Positions 1-8,744 of a stretch of DNA of 64,000 nt are shown in pieces. The notes under the pieces are model-generated. The model had not been told where the DNA came from, did no database searches, and was given only the letters and a program-made list of their open reading frames with translations. The stretch comes from Paenibacillus soyae (GTDB lineage Bacteria; Bacillota; Bacilli; Paenibacillales; Paenibacillaceae), in NCBI RefSeq assembly GCF_024623455.1, contig NZ_JANIPJ010000028.1, positions 1-64,000 of the forward strand, written 5' to 3'. Every line of letters starts with the position of its first letter. The stretch's first letter is position 1. The translations under genes were made by a program, and so were the position numbers.

Positions 1-565
1 TCTTGATGTCGGCCGGGTTCACGCCCGCTTTGTCCAACAATTCCTTGTTGTAATAGATAACCGACGCGCCAACGTGATAATCCACACCGTAGTAGTTGCC
101 GTCCTTCGCGTAGATGTCAAAGCGCGCCTTGACGAGATTGCTGAGCTCCGGCTCGACGATGTCATTAAGCGGCACCAGCTGCGGCTCGCCTTTCAAGAAG
201 TTCGGGAACTTTCCGAGCTCGATGTCCGCGAGGTCCGGTGCGCCGCTGCCCGATTGCAGCGACACCAGCAGCTTGTTGTGCACGTCGTCGAAAGGGCTTA
301 CATTCGCGACCAGTTCAATCTGCTTGTCCGGGTTCACCTCGTTCCAGCGCTTCGCCATCTCGACGTAGAAGTCCGCATGGAGCTGTTGGAATGTCCAGAA
401 CTCCAGCTTCGTCTTACCGCCCGCATTACTCTCGGCGTTGCTTCCGGCATTGGCCGCTTCGCCGCCACTGCCGCCGTTGTTTCCTCCGTTGTTCCCGCTG
501 CACGCCGAGATTATCAGCACGATCGCCAGCAACAGTGTCACCATACTCGTCAGCTTCTGTTTCAT
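1..565 (-). CDS. Sugar ABC transporter substrate-binding lipoprotein (3' part cut by window edge)
   Basis: The minus strand is open from an ATG at 563-565 to the left edge, so only the N-terminal half (about 188 residues) is present. It starts with a lipoprotein signal (MKQKL, hydrophobic core, lipobox LIISAC with Cys22), then a Gly/Asn/Ser linker, then the fold typical of family 1 extracellular solute-binding proteins (LEFWTFQQ near residue 53; a YYNKELLDKAG motif near 175). AGGGGGAG lies just upstream of the ATG. It probably captures an oligosaccharide outside the membrane for a CUT1-type importer encoded to the left. A LacI-type palindrome lies 38 bp upstream of the start. Confidence 0.85.
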   Translation of the reverse strand, partial: MKQKLTSMVTLLLAIVLIISACSGNNGGNNGGSGGEAANAGSNAESNAGGKTKLEFWTFQQLHADFYVEMAKRWNEVNPDKQIELVANVSPFDDVHNKLLVSLQSGSGAPDLADIELGKFPNFLKGEPQLVPLNDIVEPELSNLVKARFDIYAKDGNYYGVDYHVGASVIYYNKELLDKAGVNPADIK

Positions 566-602
566 TCGTTCTCCCCCTAAAACCTTTTATTTTATAAAAA
601 TC

Positions 603-614
603 TAAAACGTTTTA
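603..614. promoter_or_regulatory. Perfect 12-bp palindrome, LacI-type operator candidate
   Basis: TAAAACGTTTTA is a perfect palindrome centred on CG, as in LacI/GalR family operators, in an AT-rich stretch just upstream of the binding-protein start at 565. A second short palindrome (TTTTATAAAA) is at 590-599. The regulator is not identified in the window. Confidence 0.4.
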
Positions 615-619
615 TATTA

Positions 620-1192
620 ATATAATATTAAACGAAGATGTTTTTGTCAATACAGAAGAACGCGCTTACATTACGTGACGGCTTAGAGGTTTCCTCAATC
701 AAAACGAATACCAATGAAATCGTGTACATCCTTTCATCTCCAATCACGCCTCCCAATAAGTGTAAGACAACGAGGTTTAGTTCAATCGTTAGCACTTTTA
801 TTAATAAGAACCTTTTTGTTAATTAAATTAAAATTCAAAGCGCTTTCAATGTCAAGCTTGTTTTAGAAAAATAATTCCATTGCAATTCCCCCGGATATAA
901 TTTCATGTTGGCATACGCTCCCTTCCTCGACATCAGTCGTTTATTCATTCTTTTTTCCTTTTTTTGATGTAGTTATTTATCGCATATTTAATAGTATTCT
1001 ATAATATTTCTCTGGTTTCTTTCGTTAACTTTAACTAATATTTCATGCAATCTTCATTAGCAAAATCGCTTGAATCCACCTTCAAAATAAATAAATACAT
1101 TTATTAATATGATGGCATATGAATGCAATATTAATTAATACATTCATTAATTTCACGTCGGAGGAGCAGCCCTTTTCCTTCAAAAAAGTCAC
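620..1192. other. AT-rich non-coding spacer
   Basis: No convincing gene: the only open frame (638-826, plus) has no ribosome binding site and no protein-like composition. The stretch holds a cre-like site (835-848) and a 15-bp direct repeat with one mismatch (1094-1108 and 1137-1151; AATACATTTATTAAT / AATACATTCATTAAT), start to start 43 bp apart, about four helical turns, which may be a regulator site. Confidence 0.5.
835..848 (-). promoter_or_regulatory. CcpA cre-like site
   Basis: On the minus strand TGAAAGCGCTTTGA matches 13 of 14 positions of the cre consensus TGWAANCGNTNWCA. It lies about 270 bp upstream of the binding-protein gene that ends at 565, fitting carbon catabolite repression of a sugar uptake operon; the distance makes the target uncertain. 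Confidence 0.5.
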
Positions 1193-1222
1193 AAAAAAGG
1201 CCTATGCGCATACGCATAGACC
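1193..1222 (-). terminator. Rho-independent terminator of the AraC gene
   Basis: Read on the minus strand, a 10-bp stem (GGTCTATGCG / CGCATAGGCC, one G-T pair) with a 4-base loop is followed by a run of T. It lies 40 bp past the stop of the regulator at 1262. Confidence 0.75.
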
Positions 1223-1261
1223 CTCAACCGTCCTAACCATGATGCTTGTGACCGGGCGATC

Positions 1262-2095
1262 TTAATCTTGTCTTCTATAATATAACGGCGCATGTCCGGT
1301 AACCGCCTTGAAAACCCGGCCGAAATGCGTCACGCTGCCGAAGCCTACCTTTCTTGCGATCTGATTCGCCTTCAATGAGGAGCTCTCCAGCAGCTTCTTC
1401 GCTTCCTTGATCCGGACGCTGTTCACGTATTCGACGAACGCGAAGCCCGTCGCTTCTTTGAAGAAACGGCTCAAATAATAGGGGCTGATATAAAACCTTT
1501 CCGCCAGCAAATGAAGGGACAGCTCGTCCATGTAGTGCCCGTTAATATAACGGACAATTTCCGATATTCTTTCGTGCATGGGGCTGGGTGACGAGATCGG
1601 TTCCACTGCGTTCTGCTTCCTATGCCGACAGCAAGTAATCAGCAATTGCACGGCAAGCGACTGGGCGAACAGCTCGAAGCCCTGCTTCTTCTCCTGCATC
1701 TCCCCAATCATCCCCTGCGCAAGGGACTCGATCGACAAGCGGTCGCGCAAGGAGCTGCCCACGATCAGGTAATCCTGCTCGAACAGCGGCTGAAACACTT
1801 CCCGGTGAACGCCATCCGCCGAAAAATGCTGCTCATGAATATTGACGATGAACCTCTCATGCATCGGCTTCTCCGCGTTGGTCGTACGGTGCAGGACGTT
1901 GGGGGCGATGATGACGACGTCGCCCTCGTTAATGACGAGCGTCCGGTCCTGAATGAAAAACTCCCGCTTCCCGGACATCAGAAAGTAGATTTCGTACGTG
2001 CTGTGAAAATGACTGACCGGCATATGGTGACTGAGCGCCTTCCGGTGGGATACCACGAAGGTTTCCGCTTTATTTTTGTAATAGAGATCTCCCAC
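1262..2095 (-). CDS. AraC family transcriptional regulator
   Basis: Cupin-like N-terminal sensing domain (HxHxxYEIYFLMSGKREFFI, residues about 25-50) and a C-terminal double helix-turn-helix (SPYYLSRFFKEATG, then GFGSVTHFGRVFKAVTGHAP) in the last 100 residues. I chose the GTG at 2093-2095 (AAAGGAAG upstream, 277 aa) because it lines up with the paralogue at 8828-9664. An in-frame ATG at 2210-2212 would give 316 aa but would use up the intergenic promoter region. It is divergent from the GH105 gene at 2231 and probably activates it in response to a pectin-derived sugar. Confidence 0.88.
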   Translation of the reverse strand: MGDLYYKNKAETFVVSHRKALSHHMPVSHFHSTYEIYFLMSGKREFFIQDRTLVINEGDVVIIAPNVLHRTTNAEKPMHERFIVNIHEQHFSADGVHREVFQPLFEQDYLIVGSSLRDRLSIESLAQGMIGEMQEKKQGFELFAQSLAVQLLITCCRHRKQNAVEPISSPSPMHERISEIVRYINGHYMDELSLHLLAERFYISPYYLSRFFKEATGFAFVEYVNSVRIKEAKKLLESSSLKANQIARKVGFGSVTHFGRVFKAVTGHAPLYYRRQD

Positions 2096-2168
2096 GAAGC
2101 TCCGACTTCCTTTCGCATCCCTCTCATTATATCGCAAGATATGAGAAGAAAAAGCGATTTTCTGCAAA

Positions 2169-2194
2169 ACATGTACATGTACCGGTGCTAGAAT
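2169..2194 (+). promoter_or_regulatory. Promoter and operator candidate for the GH105 gene
   Basis: A perfect palindrome ACATGTACATGT (2169-2180) is followed by an extended -10 sequence TGCTAGAAT (TAGAAT at 2189-2194). Spacing to the gene start at 2231 fits a real promoter. The palindrome would overlap the -35 region, where an AraC activator usually binds. Confidence 0.45.
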
Positions 2195-2230
2195 TGAACT
2201 AATAACGAGCATTAAGGAGGAACGATAGCA

Positions 2231-3331
2231 ATGACATCATCCACATCCGTATTGACCCCGATCGAATGGGCGCAGAAGGCCTGCGAGGCGCTTATGGCCA
2301 AGTTCGAGCCGGAGAAGCTGCCTCCGGACCGGTTCCACTACCATCAAGGCGTGTTCCTGTCCGGCATGGAGAAAACGTGGCGGCAGACCGGCGAACAGAA
2401 GCTGTACGATTACATGAAACGTTGGGTGGACAGCCAGATACTCGAGGACGGCAGCATTAAAAAATTCAACCCTGACGAGCTCGACGACATTCAGCCCGGC
2501 GTGCTTCTGTTCACTCTATACGAACAAACCGGTGACGAGCGGTACAAAAAAGCATTGCACACGCTTGTGCCGCTGCTAAAGTCGTGGCCTACCAATCCGT
2601 CGGGCGGCTTCTGGCATAAGGGGCGCTATCCGAATCAAATGTGGCTCGACGGGTTATATATGGCGGGTCCGATCGCCGCGCAGTTCGGCCAAACCTTCGG
2701 CGAAAGCGACTATTTCGACATGATGGCCTTCCAGGCGATCCTCATGGAGAAGCATACGAAGGACCCCGAAACCGGCTTGCTGTACCACGGCTGGGATGAA
2801 ACGAAGGAGGCCGCTTGGGCCGATCCCGATACGGGACTCGCGCCGGAGTTCTGGGGCCGCGCCATCGGCTGGTATCCCGTCGCGCTGCTCGAGATGTTCG
2901 AATACATGCCGGAGAATCATCCGGATAAACCGAAGCTTATCGCCATCCTCCAGGACCTGCTCATCGCTCTGACGAAGTATCAGGATCCTGCCACCGGGCT
3001 GTGGTATCAGGTCGTGGACAAGGGAGACCGTCCGGACAACTGGCTGGAAAACTCGTGCACCGCGCTGTACGCGCATGCAATTGCCAAGGCCGTCCGGTTC
3101 GGCTATCTGGACGCCAAGTTCCTGGAGTACGCATGGAAAGGCTATCAGGGCGTCATCGACACGCTGATGTTCGACGAGAACGGCCGCGTCGTCATCGGCA
3201 AGATCTGCATCGGTACGGGCATCGGCGACTACGCCCACTACATTGCCCGCCCGACAAGCGAAAACGACCTGCACGGAGCCGGCGCTTTCATTCTCATGTG
3301 CGCGGAGATGAATTTGGCGTCTGCGAAATAA
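2231..3331 (+). CDS. GH105 unsaturated rhamnogalacturonyl hydrolase (YteR/YesR type)
   Basis: A 366-aa protein with no signal peptide, hence cytoplasmic, the usual length for this family. It removes the unsaturated galacturonic acid that lyases leave at the end of rhamnogalacturonan oligomers. Visible marks are NPDELDDIQPG (residues 80-90), NQMWLDGLYMAGP (135-147) whose Asp140 matches the catalytic Asp of YteR, and FWGRAIGWY near 207-215. AAGGAGG lies 10 bases before the ATG. It is divergent from the AraC gene and ends tail to tail with the esterase at 3380 across a shared terminator. Confidence 0.92.
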   Translation: MTSSTSVLTPIEWAQKACEALMAKFEPEKLPPDRFHYHQGVFLSGMEKTWRQTGEQKLYDYMKRWVDSQILEDGSIKKFNPDELDDIQPGVLLFTLYEQTGDERYKKALHTLVPLLKSWPTNPSGGFWHKGRYPNQMWLDGLYMAGPIAAQFGQTFGESDYFDMMAFQAILMEKHTKDPETGLLYHGWDETKEAAWADPDTGLAPEFWGRAIGWYPVALLEMFEYMPENHPDKPKLIAILQDLLIALTKYQDPATGLWYQVVDKGDRPDNWLENSCTALYAHAIAKAVRFGYLDAKFLEYAWKGYQGVIDTLMFDENGRVVIGKICIGTGIGDYAHYIARPTSENDLHGAGAFILMCAEMNLASAK

Positions 3332-3336
3332 TGCGA

Positions 3337-3378
3337 AAAAGCTGGAGCCCGGCAGTGCGGCTCCAGCTTTCGTTTATT
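3337..3378. terminator. Bidirectional terminator
   Basis: A perfect 12-bp stem (AAAGCTGGAGCC 3338-3349 / GGCTCCAGCTTT 3359-3370) has an A-run on the left and a T-rich stretch on the right. It lies between the convergent GH105 and esterase genes and can serve both. Confidence 0.85.
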
Positions 3379-3379
3379 T

Positions 3380-4177
3380 CTAGGGTAAGAAACCCCTTCG
3401 CGCCAGCCAGCGCTCGCACAGCTCCATCCAACGGGCCGTGTCCGGCACTTCGTCCGCAAGCCCAATGCCGTGCCTTCCTTCCTCGAACACGTGCAGCTCG
3501 TACGGAATGCGATGGCGGGCCAGCTCCATCGCGAACAGCATGCTGTTCTCCGGAGGCACCGCGACGTCCTCGGCGGTGTGCCATAGGAACGCCGGCGGCG
3601 TGTTCTCGTTCACCTGCTGCTCGTTCGACAGCAGCTGGATCAGATGATCTTCCGGTTCCGGGCCAAGCTGTACCTCTCTGGAGCCCGCATGCGTATATGG
3701 CTCCCTGAAGGAGATCACCGGGTAGCAGAGGATCAGCGCATCCGGACGGCTGCTGTGCCGCTCGACCGGATCCTCGGCCGACGGGTCGCCGGCGTCGAAC
3801 TGGGTGCCGACCATCGACGCGAGATGCCCGCCGGCCGAGAAGCCAAGCATACCGATGTGCTCGGGATCGATATTCCATTCCCGCGCGTGCTCTCTGGCAT
3901 ACCGAATGGCCCGTTTCCCGTCGAGCCATGCGCTAGGATAGGCGTATGGATAAACGCGGTAATGCAGGACGGCGGCGGAGACTCCGATTGCATTCAGCCA
4001 TTCCGCGACCGGATACGCTTCATGCGGAGCGCGTCTATGATACGCGCCTCCCGGGCAAATGATAACCAGTCCCTTCGGATCGGCGTCCTTCAGCAGGAAC
4101 AGCTCCAGCTTCGGAATGTCTTCTTCGTTCGAGCCCTGGGCAAGCGGCGCGTCGTGCGTCCATAAGCGGTGGATCAT
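3380..4177 (-). CDS. Alpha/beta hydrolase, carbohydrate esterase-like
   Basis: A 265-aa protein read from the ATG at 4175-4177. An in-frame ATG at 4255 lies inside the upstream gene and lacks a ribosome site; GGAGGAG at 4186-4192 fits the start chosen. Expected catalytic residues are visible: oxyanion loop CPGGAYHRRAP (41-51), nucleophile Ser114 in GFSAGG, Asp204 in TAEDVAVP and His236 in EGRHGIGL. No signal peptide. It resembles acetyl-xylan/feruloyl esterase-type (BD-FAE) hydrolases and probably deacylates imported pectin or hemicellulose pieces. It starts 4 bases after the GH78 stop codon, so translation is coupled. Confidence 0.85.
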   Translation of the reverse strand: MIHRLWTHDAPLAQGSNEEDIPKLELFLLKDADPKGLVIICPGGAYHRRAPHEAYPVAEWLNAIGVSAAVLHYRVYPYAYPSAWLDGKRAIRYAREHAREWNIDPEHIGMLGFSAGGHLASMVGTQFDAGDPSAEDPVERHSSRPDALILCYPVISFREPYTHAGSREVQLGPEPEDHLIQLLSNEQQVNENTPPAFLWHTAEDVAVPPENSMLFAMELARHRIPYELHVFEEGRHGIGLADEVPDTARWMELCERWLARRGFLP

Positions 4178-4181
4178 CGGA

Positions 4182-5873
4182 TCACTCCTCCATGATTTCA
4201 ACGCCCGGAGGCGCCTCGTATGTTGTTCGGACGCTGCCGTCTTCCGCCCGTTCATGCCGGATGCGAATCAGTCCATGCGGCGTCGGGTACGTTCCTTCCA
4301 CCCAGTCGAGGTCATGCAGATTCGGCCGGATACGGGCCTTGCGGAAGCCCGGCTCCGCCGGCGTAATGCCGAGCACGTATTCCGACAGCCAAGCGGTCGG
4401 GCCGGAAGCCCAGCCATGGCATAAGCTGTGACGGTAGCCTTTGTAACAATAGCCTCCGTAGGTGCCGTGCACGTCAACTTTGCCGGGAGGCGTCAATTCG
4501 TCGATGCGGGCGGCATTCTCCATCCAATCGATGTCGAAGTCCTCCCAGAACGTTGTCGCTCCGAGCTCCAGCATGCCGCCCCAATAGGCTCGAATGCTGT
4601 CCAGACAGCCGCCGATATCGCCGGCTTCCGCCCGCGCGCGCAGCATGTAGTAGCCGTAGAAGGTCGAATACCCCTTCGGCGCGTCCGGCGCGATCACCTC
4701 GCGATTCGCTTCGGCCGCGTCCATCAGGCCGGCCAGCGCTTGCAGCGCGGCGGCTTGCTTGCTGTTCGCGTGATGCGGCACGTTCTCTCGCAGCCGCCGT
4801 TCGAGCGACTCGCATAGGCTGACGCTTTCTTCGTCGCCGAACAACCGGGAGAGTCTTGCTCCCGCTTGCATCGCAAGGACGAACAGCGCATGAACGCCGG
4901 CCGTTACGCCGGCCGGATTGGACGATGCCGGCCAGTCGAGGAACGGGCGGAACACGTCGATTTGGCCGTTCGAATCGACCTTGCCCGCCAGCTCGCGCAG
5001 CAGTCCCGTTATATACTCCCGCTGCTGATGCAGGTAGGACTCATTCCCGTGCTGCATGTACCAATCATGCTGGACGAGCAGCCACCAGATCGAATAGGTC
5101 GGCATGTCCATGAACATCGGCAACGGCGAACGATCCTTCTTGAAATCCATGCTCTTCGTCACAATTGCATGCTCGCCGAACACGGCGCTGATCGTGGCGA
5201 CTTCGGGATGCATGTCGCCCGTCCATACCATGCGGTCCCGCTTGATTCCGTCCCACAAGTAGTCCTGCATGTTCAGATGGACCGTATAGGCGCCTGTCTC
5301 CCAAATGCGGTTCAGCAGCGGGTCGCTGCACCGGAAGCTGCCCTTGTATTCGATGTCCCGGTAGACGAATACGGCCTGCACGCTCTGCAGCTGGAGCATG
5401 CCTTCGTCCAGCAGATCGATCCGGGCGAACCGGAAGCCCGACGTGCCGAACTCGGTATAGCCGAGAAGCGCGACATCGACGACGCTGTCCCTCGCGGCAT
5501 GATGATTCGTTGCGTTGCTCTCGCCGCCCAGCTCGCTCATCGCTTCCATAGCCGATTCGCCTAGTCGGATACGGACGCGAGCCGTTCGGGTAGCCGGGAA
5601 TTTCCCCTCCACGACTGCGATTCGGACGCCGCCGTGAAGCTCCGTTCCGAAATCCAGCAGGATGCCGGGCGCCTCGCCCTTGTTGACCAGAATGCAAGCA
5701 TTCGGCGCTTCCTTGGTTACTTGGCAACCGTTCGAGCCGAGGAGCCCCTCCGGATTCGTTATCTCGGATGTGTCGCCGGATGCCGTCGTCCATACAATGC
5801 GGGTTGGTTCGATATAGGCTCTGGTACGGGGATCGACCGCGAATCCCCGTTCTTTCAATGTTTTGATACTCAT
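4182..5873 (-). CDS. GH78 family alpha-L-rhamnosidase
   Basis: A 563-aa protein without signal peptide. It has an N-terminal beta-sandwich (about 50-175), then the six-hairpin barrel beginning with the family signature GSFRCSDPLLNRIWE (178-192), DGIKRDR (208-214) and WTGDMHPE (217-224), and a C-terminal beta domain (ELGATTFWEDFD, then LCHGWASGPTAWLSEYVLG). It should release terminal rhamnose from rhamnogalacturonan oligomers in the cytoplasm. It forms an operon with the esterase just downstream. It is shorter than many GH78 enzymes, lacking extra N-terminal modules. A paralogue lies at 49514-51607. Confidence 0.88.
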   Translation of the reverse strand: MSIKTLKERGFAVDPRTRAYIEPTRIVWTTASGDTSEITNPEGLLGSNGCQVTKEAPNACILVNKGEAPGILLDFGTELHGGVRIAVVEGKFPATRTARVRIRLGESAMEAMSELGGESNATNHHAARDSVVDVALLGYTEFGTSGFRFARIDLLDEGMLQLQSVQAVFVYRDIEYKGSFRCSDPLLNRIWETGAYTVHLNMQDYLWDGIKRDRMVWTGDMHPEVATISAVFGEHAIVTKSMDFKKDRSPLPMFMDMPTYSIWWLLVQHDWYMQHGNESYLHQQREYITGLLRELAGKVDSNGQIDVFRPFLDWPASSNPAGVTAGVHALFVLAMQAGARLSRLFGDEESVSLCESLERRLRENVPHHANSKQAAALQALAGLMDAAEANREVIAPDAPKGYSTFYGYYMLRARAEAGDIGGCLDSIRAYWGGMLELGATTFWEDFDIDWMENAARIDELTPPGKVDVHGTYGGYCYKGYRHSLCHGWASGPTAWLSEYVLGITPAEPGFRKARIRPNLHDLDWVEGTYPTPHGLIRIRHERAEDGSVRTTYEAPPGVEIMEE

Positions 5874-5945
5874 TTAATCACTCTCCTGATCGGAAAAGGA
5901 TGCATCGTTCGATGGATGCCGCTGAAAAAGCTCGAATGATCTACA

Positions 5946-5987
5946 AAGAGGTACAGCCCCCAGATTGATGAGGAGACTGTACCTCTT
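5946..5987. terminator. Inverted repeat between rhgT and the GH78 gene
   Basis: Perfect 11-bp arms AAGAGGTACAG (5946-5956) and CTGTACCTCTT (5977-5987) with a 20-base spacer. It may end transcription coming from the acetylesterase gene on the minus strand, but the T-run is weak, so it could instead be an attenuator or a regulator site before GH78. Confidence 0.45.
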
Positions 5988-6050
5988 AGGTATACGGGAG
6001 GCTTGAAGCGCCAGTAAGCTGAGCAGCACGTAATCAAGCCGTGATTGTAT

Positions 6051-6232
6051 CGGAACTGAGAAGCCTTATTTTCGGATATATTCGCCGTTTTTCTGAGCTA
6101 ATGGAACTGAGCGACGCTATTGACCTGTTTTAATGGCGAATTTATTCAAATCAAGTGTAATAAAAGCGCAGAGTTCCGTTAGCCGCCAAAAACGCATCAT
6201 TTTCCGATGAATAACGTCTCTCATTTCCGTTA
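6051..6232 (+). repeat. 182-bp dispersed intergenic repeat, copy 1
   Basis: The stretch matches, along its whole length and in opposite orientation, the sequence at 46378-46560. Short motifs recur inside: CGGAACTGAG (6051), TGGAACTGAGCGACGCTATT (6104), then inverted forms GAGTTCCGTTAGC and TCATTTCCGTTAGC near the far end. It can fold on itself and has no open frame with a ribosome site. It fills most of the gap between rhgT and GH78. Confidence 0.8.
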
Positions 6233-6286
6233 GCATCTATCCTTTTTCTCGATGACCTCAGCGTCCTGCGTTCGATACCCCGCTTC

Positions 6287-7387
6287 TTATCTCAAATACA
6301 TGGTCAGCGGCATCAGGTTAAGCTCCCGAATGCCCTGCACGACCAGCTCCGCAATGCGAAGGCTGCCGTACTCCTGGAAATGCGTGTTATCCTGGACGCC
6401 GCTAGAGTAGTTAAGCCACTCGCCAGGCGCTCCCCACAGGAGAAGCTTTTTCGTTTCCTCCGGGCCCAGCTCTTCGTACAGCCGCTTGCTCTTCTCGGCC
6501 AAATCGATCAGCGCCACGCCTTCCTCGCGAGCCAGCTCTCTTACGGCATCGAGATAGGCGCCGTGCGTATCCTTCAGCTTGCCGGCTTCGTCGAAGTGGC
6601 GACGCTGAACGGACGTGATCAGCACGGGGGTCGCGTTAGCGGAGCGAGCGACTTCCACATACTGCATCAAATATGGCTTGTACGTCGTCGCCGGGTCGGT
6701 GAACCTCGGCTCGTCCGGCTTCTGATCGTTATGCCCGAACTGGATGAACAAGAAGTCGCCTTCCTTAATCTCTTCCTTGATCACGTCCAGCCGCCCCTCG
6801 CCGATGAAGCTCTTGGAGCTGCGGCCGCCGACCGCATGATTGGCAACTGCCACGTCATGCCTGAAATAATACGGCAGCATCTGTCCCCAGCCGGACTGCG
6901 GGAAGATGCCGTCGCGCGGATCCGTCACCGTCGAGTCCCCGGCAAGGAACAACGTGATGAGCTCCGGCGACGGTACGATCTCGAGCGCGTTCACGCGGGG
7001 AGCCAAGCCGCCGAAGCGAAGCTTCAGCTTGCCTCCTCGCACGTTAACGGAGAACTTCTCCCACGCGATCTGCCCTTCTACCGTGCGGCGGTCCTTCAGA
7101 ATAAGTCGCTCCCCGTTCGTCTTGAGCGAGGTGCAGGTCGGAGCGAGCTCATCGCCTATGGCGAGGTTCACGATATAATTGCCGTCCGGCACGTCGACGA
7201 CGAACGACGCGTCGAACGGGATGCAGAAATCGCCGGTCAGCGCCTCGCCGCTTCGTCTAGCGGCCGATACTTGCGCGCCGTTCACGAAGCCGTAGCCTTG
7301 CTTTGTATCGTACCCGTCCGCAGGCGTCACCTTGCGATAGTTTTCCCCGGCAGCGCCTGCCGTGCCGAAATCGAAACGGAATGTCAT
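6287..7387 (-). CDS. rhgT: Rhamnogalacturonan acetylesterase (SGNH hydrolase)
   Basis: A 366-aa protein starting at the ATG 7385-7387; the open frame upstream is an out-of-phase shadow of the oxidoreductase gene. The N-terminal 130 residues form a galactose-binding-like beta domain (FDFGTAGAAGENYRKV), as in the YesT/RhgT family. The SGNH blocks follow: GDSTV with Ser152, HAVGGRS near 184-190, GHND with Asn220, and DNTHF with Asp333 and His336. It removes acetyl groups from rhamnogalacturonan fragments. No signal peptide. It lies 23 bases downstream of the Gfo/Idh/MocA gene in one operon. Confidence 0.87.
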   Translation of the reverse strand: MTFRFDFGTAGAAGENYRKVTPADGYDTKQGYGFVNGAQVSAARRSGEALTGDFCIPFDASFVVDVPDGNYIVNLAIGDELAPTCTSLKTNGERLILKDRRTVEGQIAWEKFSVNVRGGKLKLRFGGLAPRVNALEIVPSPELITLFLAGDSTVTDPRDGIFPQSGWGQMLPYYFRHDVAVANHAVGGRSSKSFIGEGRLDVIKEEIKEGDFLFIQFGHNDQKPDEPRFTDPATTYKPYLMQYVEVARSANATPVLITSVQRRHFDEAGKLKDTHGAYLDAVRELAREEGVALIDLAEKSKRLYEELGPEETKKLLLWGAPGEWLNYSSGVQDNTHFQEYGSLRIAELVVQGIRELNLMPLTMYLR

Positions 7388-7410
7388 AGCGAGCGTTCCC
7401 CTCCCTCTAA

Positions 7411-8694
7411 TTAGAACTTCACGAGTCCGTCCACGTTCACCGGCATTCCGGTGCGCATGGAGATGTTGCCCGCGATGCCCGTCAGAATCGACATGGCGCC
7501 GTCGACATGGGAAGCCGCGCGTTTGAACGGATCTTCGGCAGGCACGCCGAAAATATCGTTCAGCAGGATCGGGTCGCCGCCGCCATGGCCGCCTACGCCC
7601 TCTTCGATCTCCGCTTCGTAAGCCTCGCCGAACATCGGAATGACCGTGATGCTCTTCGCCTTCAGAGCGCCTTCGTCTTCCTTCTTGCCGCCGGAATTCA
7701 CGTACGATTGCTCGACGATCTTCATCTCGATGCGGCCCTTCGAGCCGTTGATGTTGACCTGGAAGCCTTCCCACGGCATGTAGCAGTTCAAGGAATAGGT
7801 CATGATCGCTTTGTTCTTATAACGGACAAGCACGCCCATCGTATCCTCGATGGAGATGCCGTCGCCGAACACGCTTTGGTCGCGGTAGTAGCCGTCCTCA
7901 TGTTCGGCGTCCGCGTACATGCCCTTCAGATCGGCGCTTTTCTCGAGATCGAGGGCGAACGGATCGTTTTGGGCGATTTCGCTGCCGCGGGCCCGGCTAT
8001 AAAATTCCGTCACGCCGCGCTTCTCCGCGTTCTCCTTGCCGTAGAACAGCAGCGAGCCTTGCGCGTACACCGTCTGCGGCTGGGTGCCGAGCCAGAAGTT
8101 GACGAGGTCGAAGTGATGCGTCGACTTATGCACGAGCATGCCGCCGCCGTTGCGCTTGTCCCGGTGCCAGCGGCGGAAGTAATCCGCGCCGTGCTGCGTG
8201 TTCAGCAGCCATTCGAAATGAACGGAATGTACGTCGCCGATCGCGCCGCTCATGATGAGCTCACGAATTTTCGTGTTATGCGGCGCGTAGCGGTAGTTGA
8301 ACGTGACGCGGACGTTTTTGCCGGTGCGCTTGACCGCATCCAGAATCTCCTGGCATTTCTCCTCGTCGACCGTCATCGGCTTTTCGGTAATAACATCGCA
8401 GCCCAGCTCCAGCGCCTTCACGATGTACGTGTGATGCGTGCGGTCTACGGTCGTCACGATGATCGTGTCCGGCTTTTCGGCGCGGATCATCTCTTCGAAT
8501 TGATGAGCCTTGTAGGTCGGGACGGCGTGATGCTTGTAACGCTCCTCCAACATTTTGTTCGCGTAGTCCATTCTCGTCTGGTTCGTGTCGCAGAACGCCA
8601 CAAGCTCGGAGGTATCGCGATAATCTCTTGCAAGGGATCCGTAGAAAAACTGGGCGCGTCCGCCGGTGCCGATTAATGCGTACTTTTTCTTCAT
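7411..8694 (-). CDS. Gfo/Idh/MocA family NAD(P)-dependent oxidoreductase
   Basis: A 427-aa protein. The N-terminal Rossmann fold has YALIGTGGRAQF (residues 5-16), the family EKP motif is at 104-106, and the C-terminal sheet domain holds GGGMLVHKSTHHFDLVNFW near 184-202, which carries the usual active-site His/Asp. The exact sugar substrate cannot be read. It heads the operon with the rhamnogalacturonan acetylesterase, so a role in pectin sugar breakdown is likely. It is divergent from the AraC gene at 8828; a cre-like site lies about 25 bp before its start. Confidence 0.88.
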   Translation of the reverse strand: MKKKYALIGTGGRAQFFYGSLARDYRDTSELVAFCDTNQTRMDYANKMLEERYKHHAVPTYKAHQFEEMIRAEKPDTIIVTTVDRTHHTYIVKALELGCDVITEKPMTVDEEKCQEILDAVKRTGKNVRVTFNYRYAPHNTKIRELIMSGAIGDVHSVHFEWLLNTQHGADYFRRWHRDKRNGGGMLVHKSTHHFDLVNFWLGTQPQTVYAQGSLLFYGKENAEKRGVTEFYSRARGSEIAQNDPFALDLEKSADLKGMYADAEHEDGYYRDQSVFGDGISIEDTMGVLVRYKNKAIMTYSLNCYMPWEGFQVNINGSKGRIEMKIVEQSYVNSGGKKEDEGALKAKSITVIPMFGEAYEAEIEEGVGGHGGGDPILLNDIFGVPAEDPFKRAASHVDGAMSILTGIAGNISMRTGMPVNVDGLVKF

Positions 8695-8719
8695 ATGCCA
8701 AGTCTCCTTTTAAACTTAC

Positions 8720-8733
8720 TGATAACGTTTTCT
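8720..8733 (-). promoter_or_regulatory. CcpA cre-like site
   Basis: On the minus strand AGAAAACGTTATCA matches 13 of 14 positions of TGWAANCGNTNWCA. It sits between the start of the oxidoreductase operon (8694) and the probable promoter region, a position fitting catabolite repression. Confidence 0.55.
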
Positions 8734-8744
8734 TTTACTGTAAC

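Noticed and set aside
638..826. 62-residue frame in the AT-rich spacer
   Set aside because: No ribosome binding site and no recognisable protein pattern; the region looks regulatory.
6287..7774. 495-residue version of the acetylesterase
   Set aside because: The extra N-terminus is an Arg-rich out-of-phase reading of the oxidoreductase gene; the ATG at 7387 gives the normal family N-terminus.
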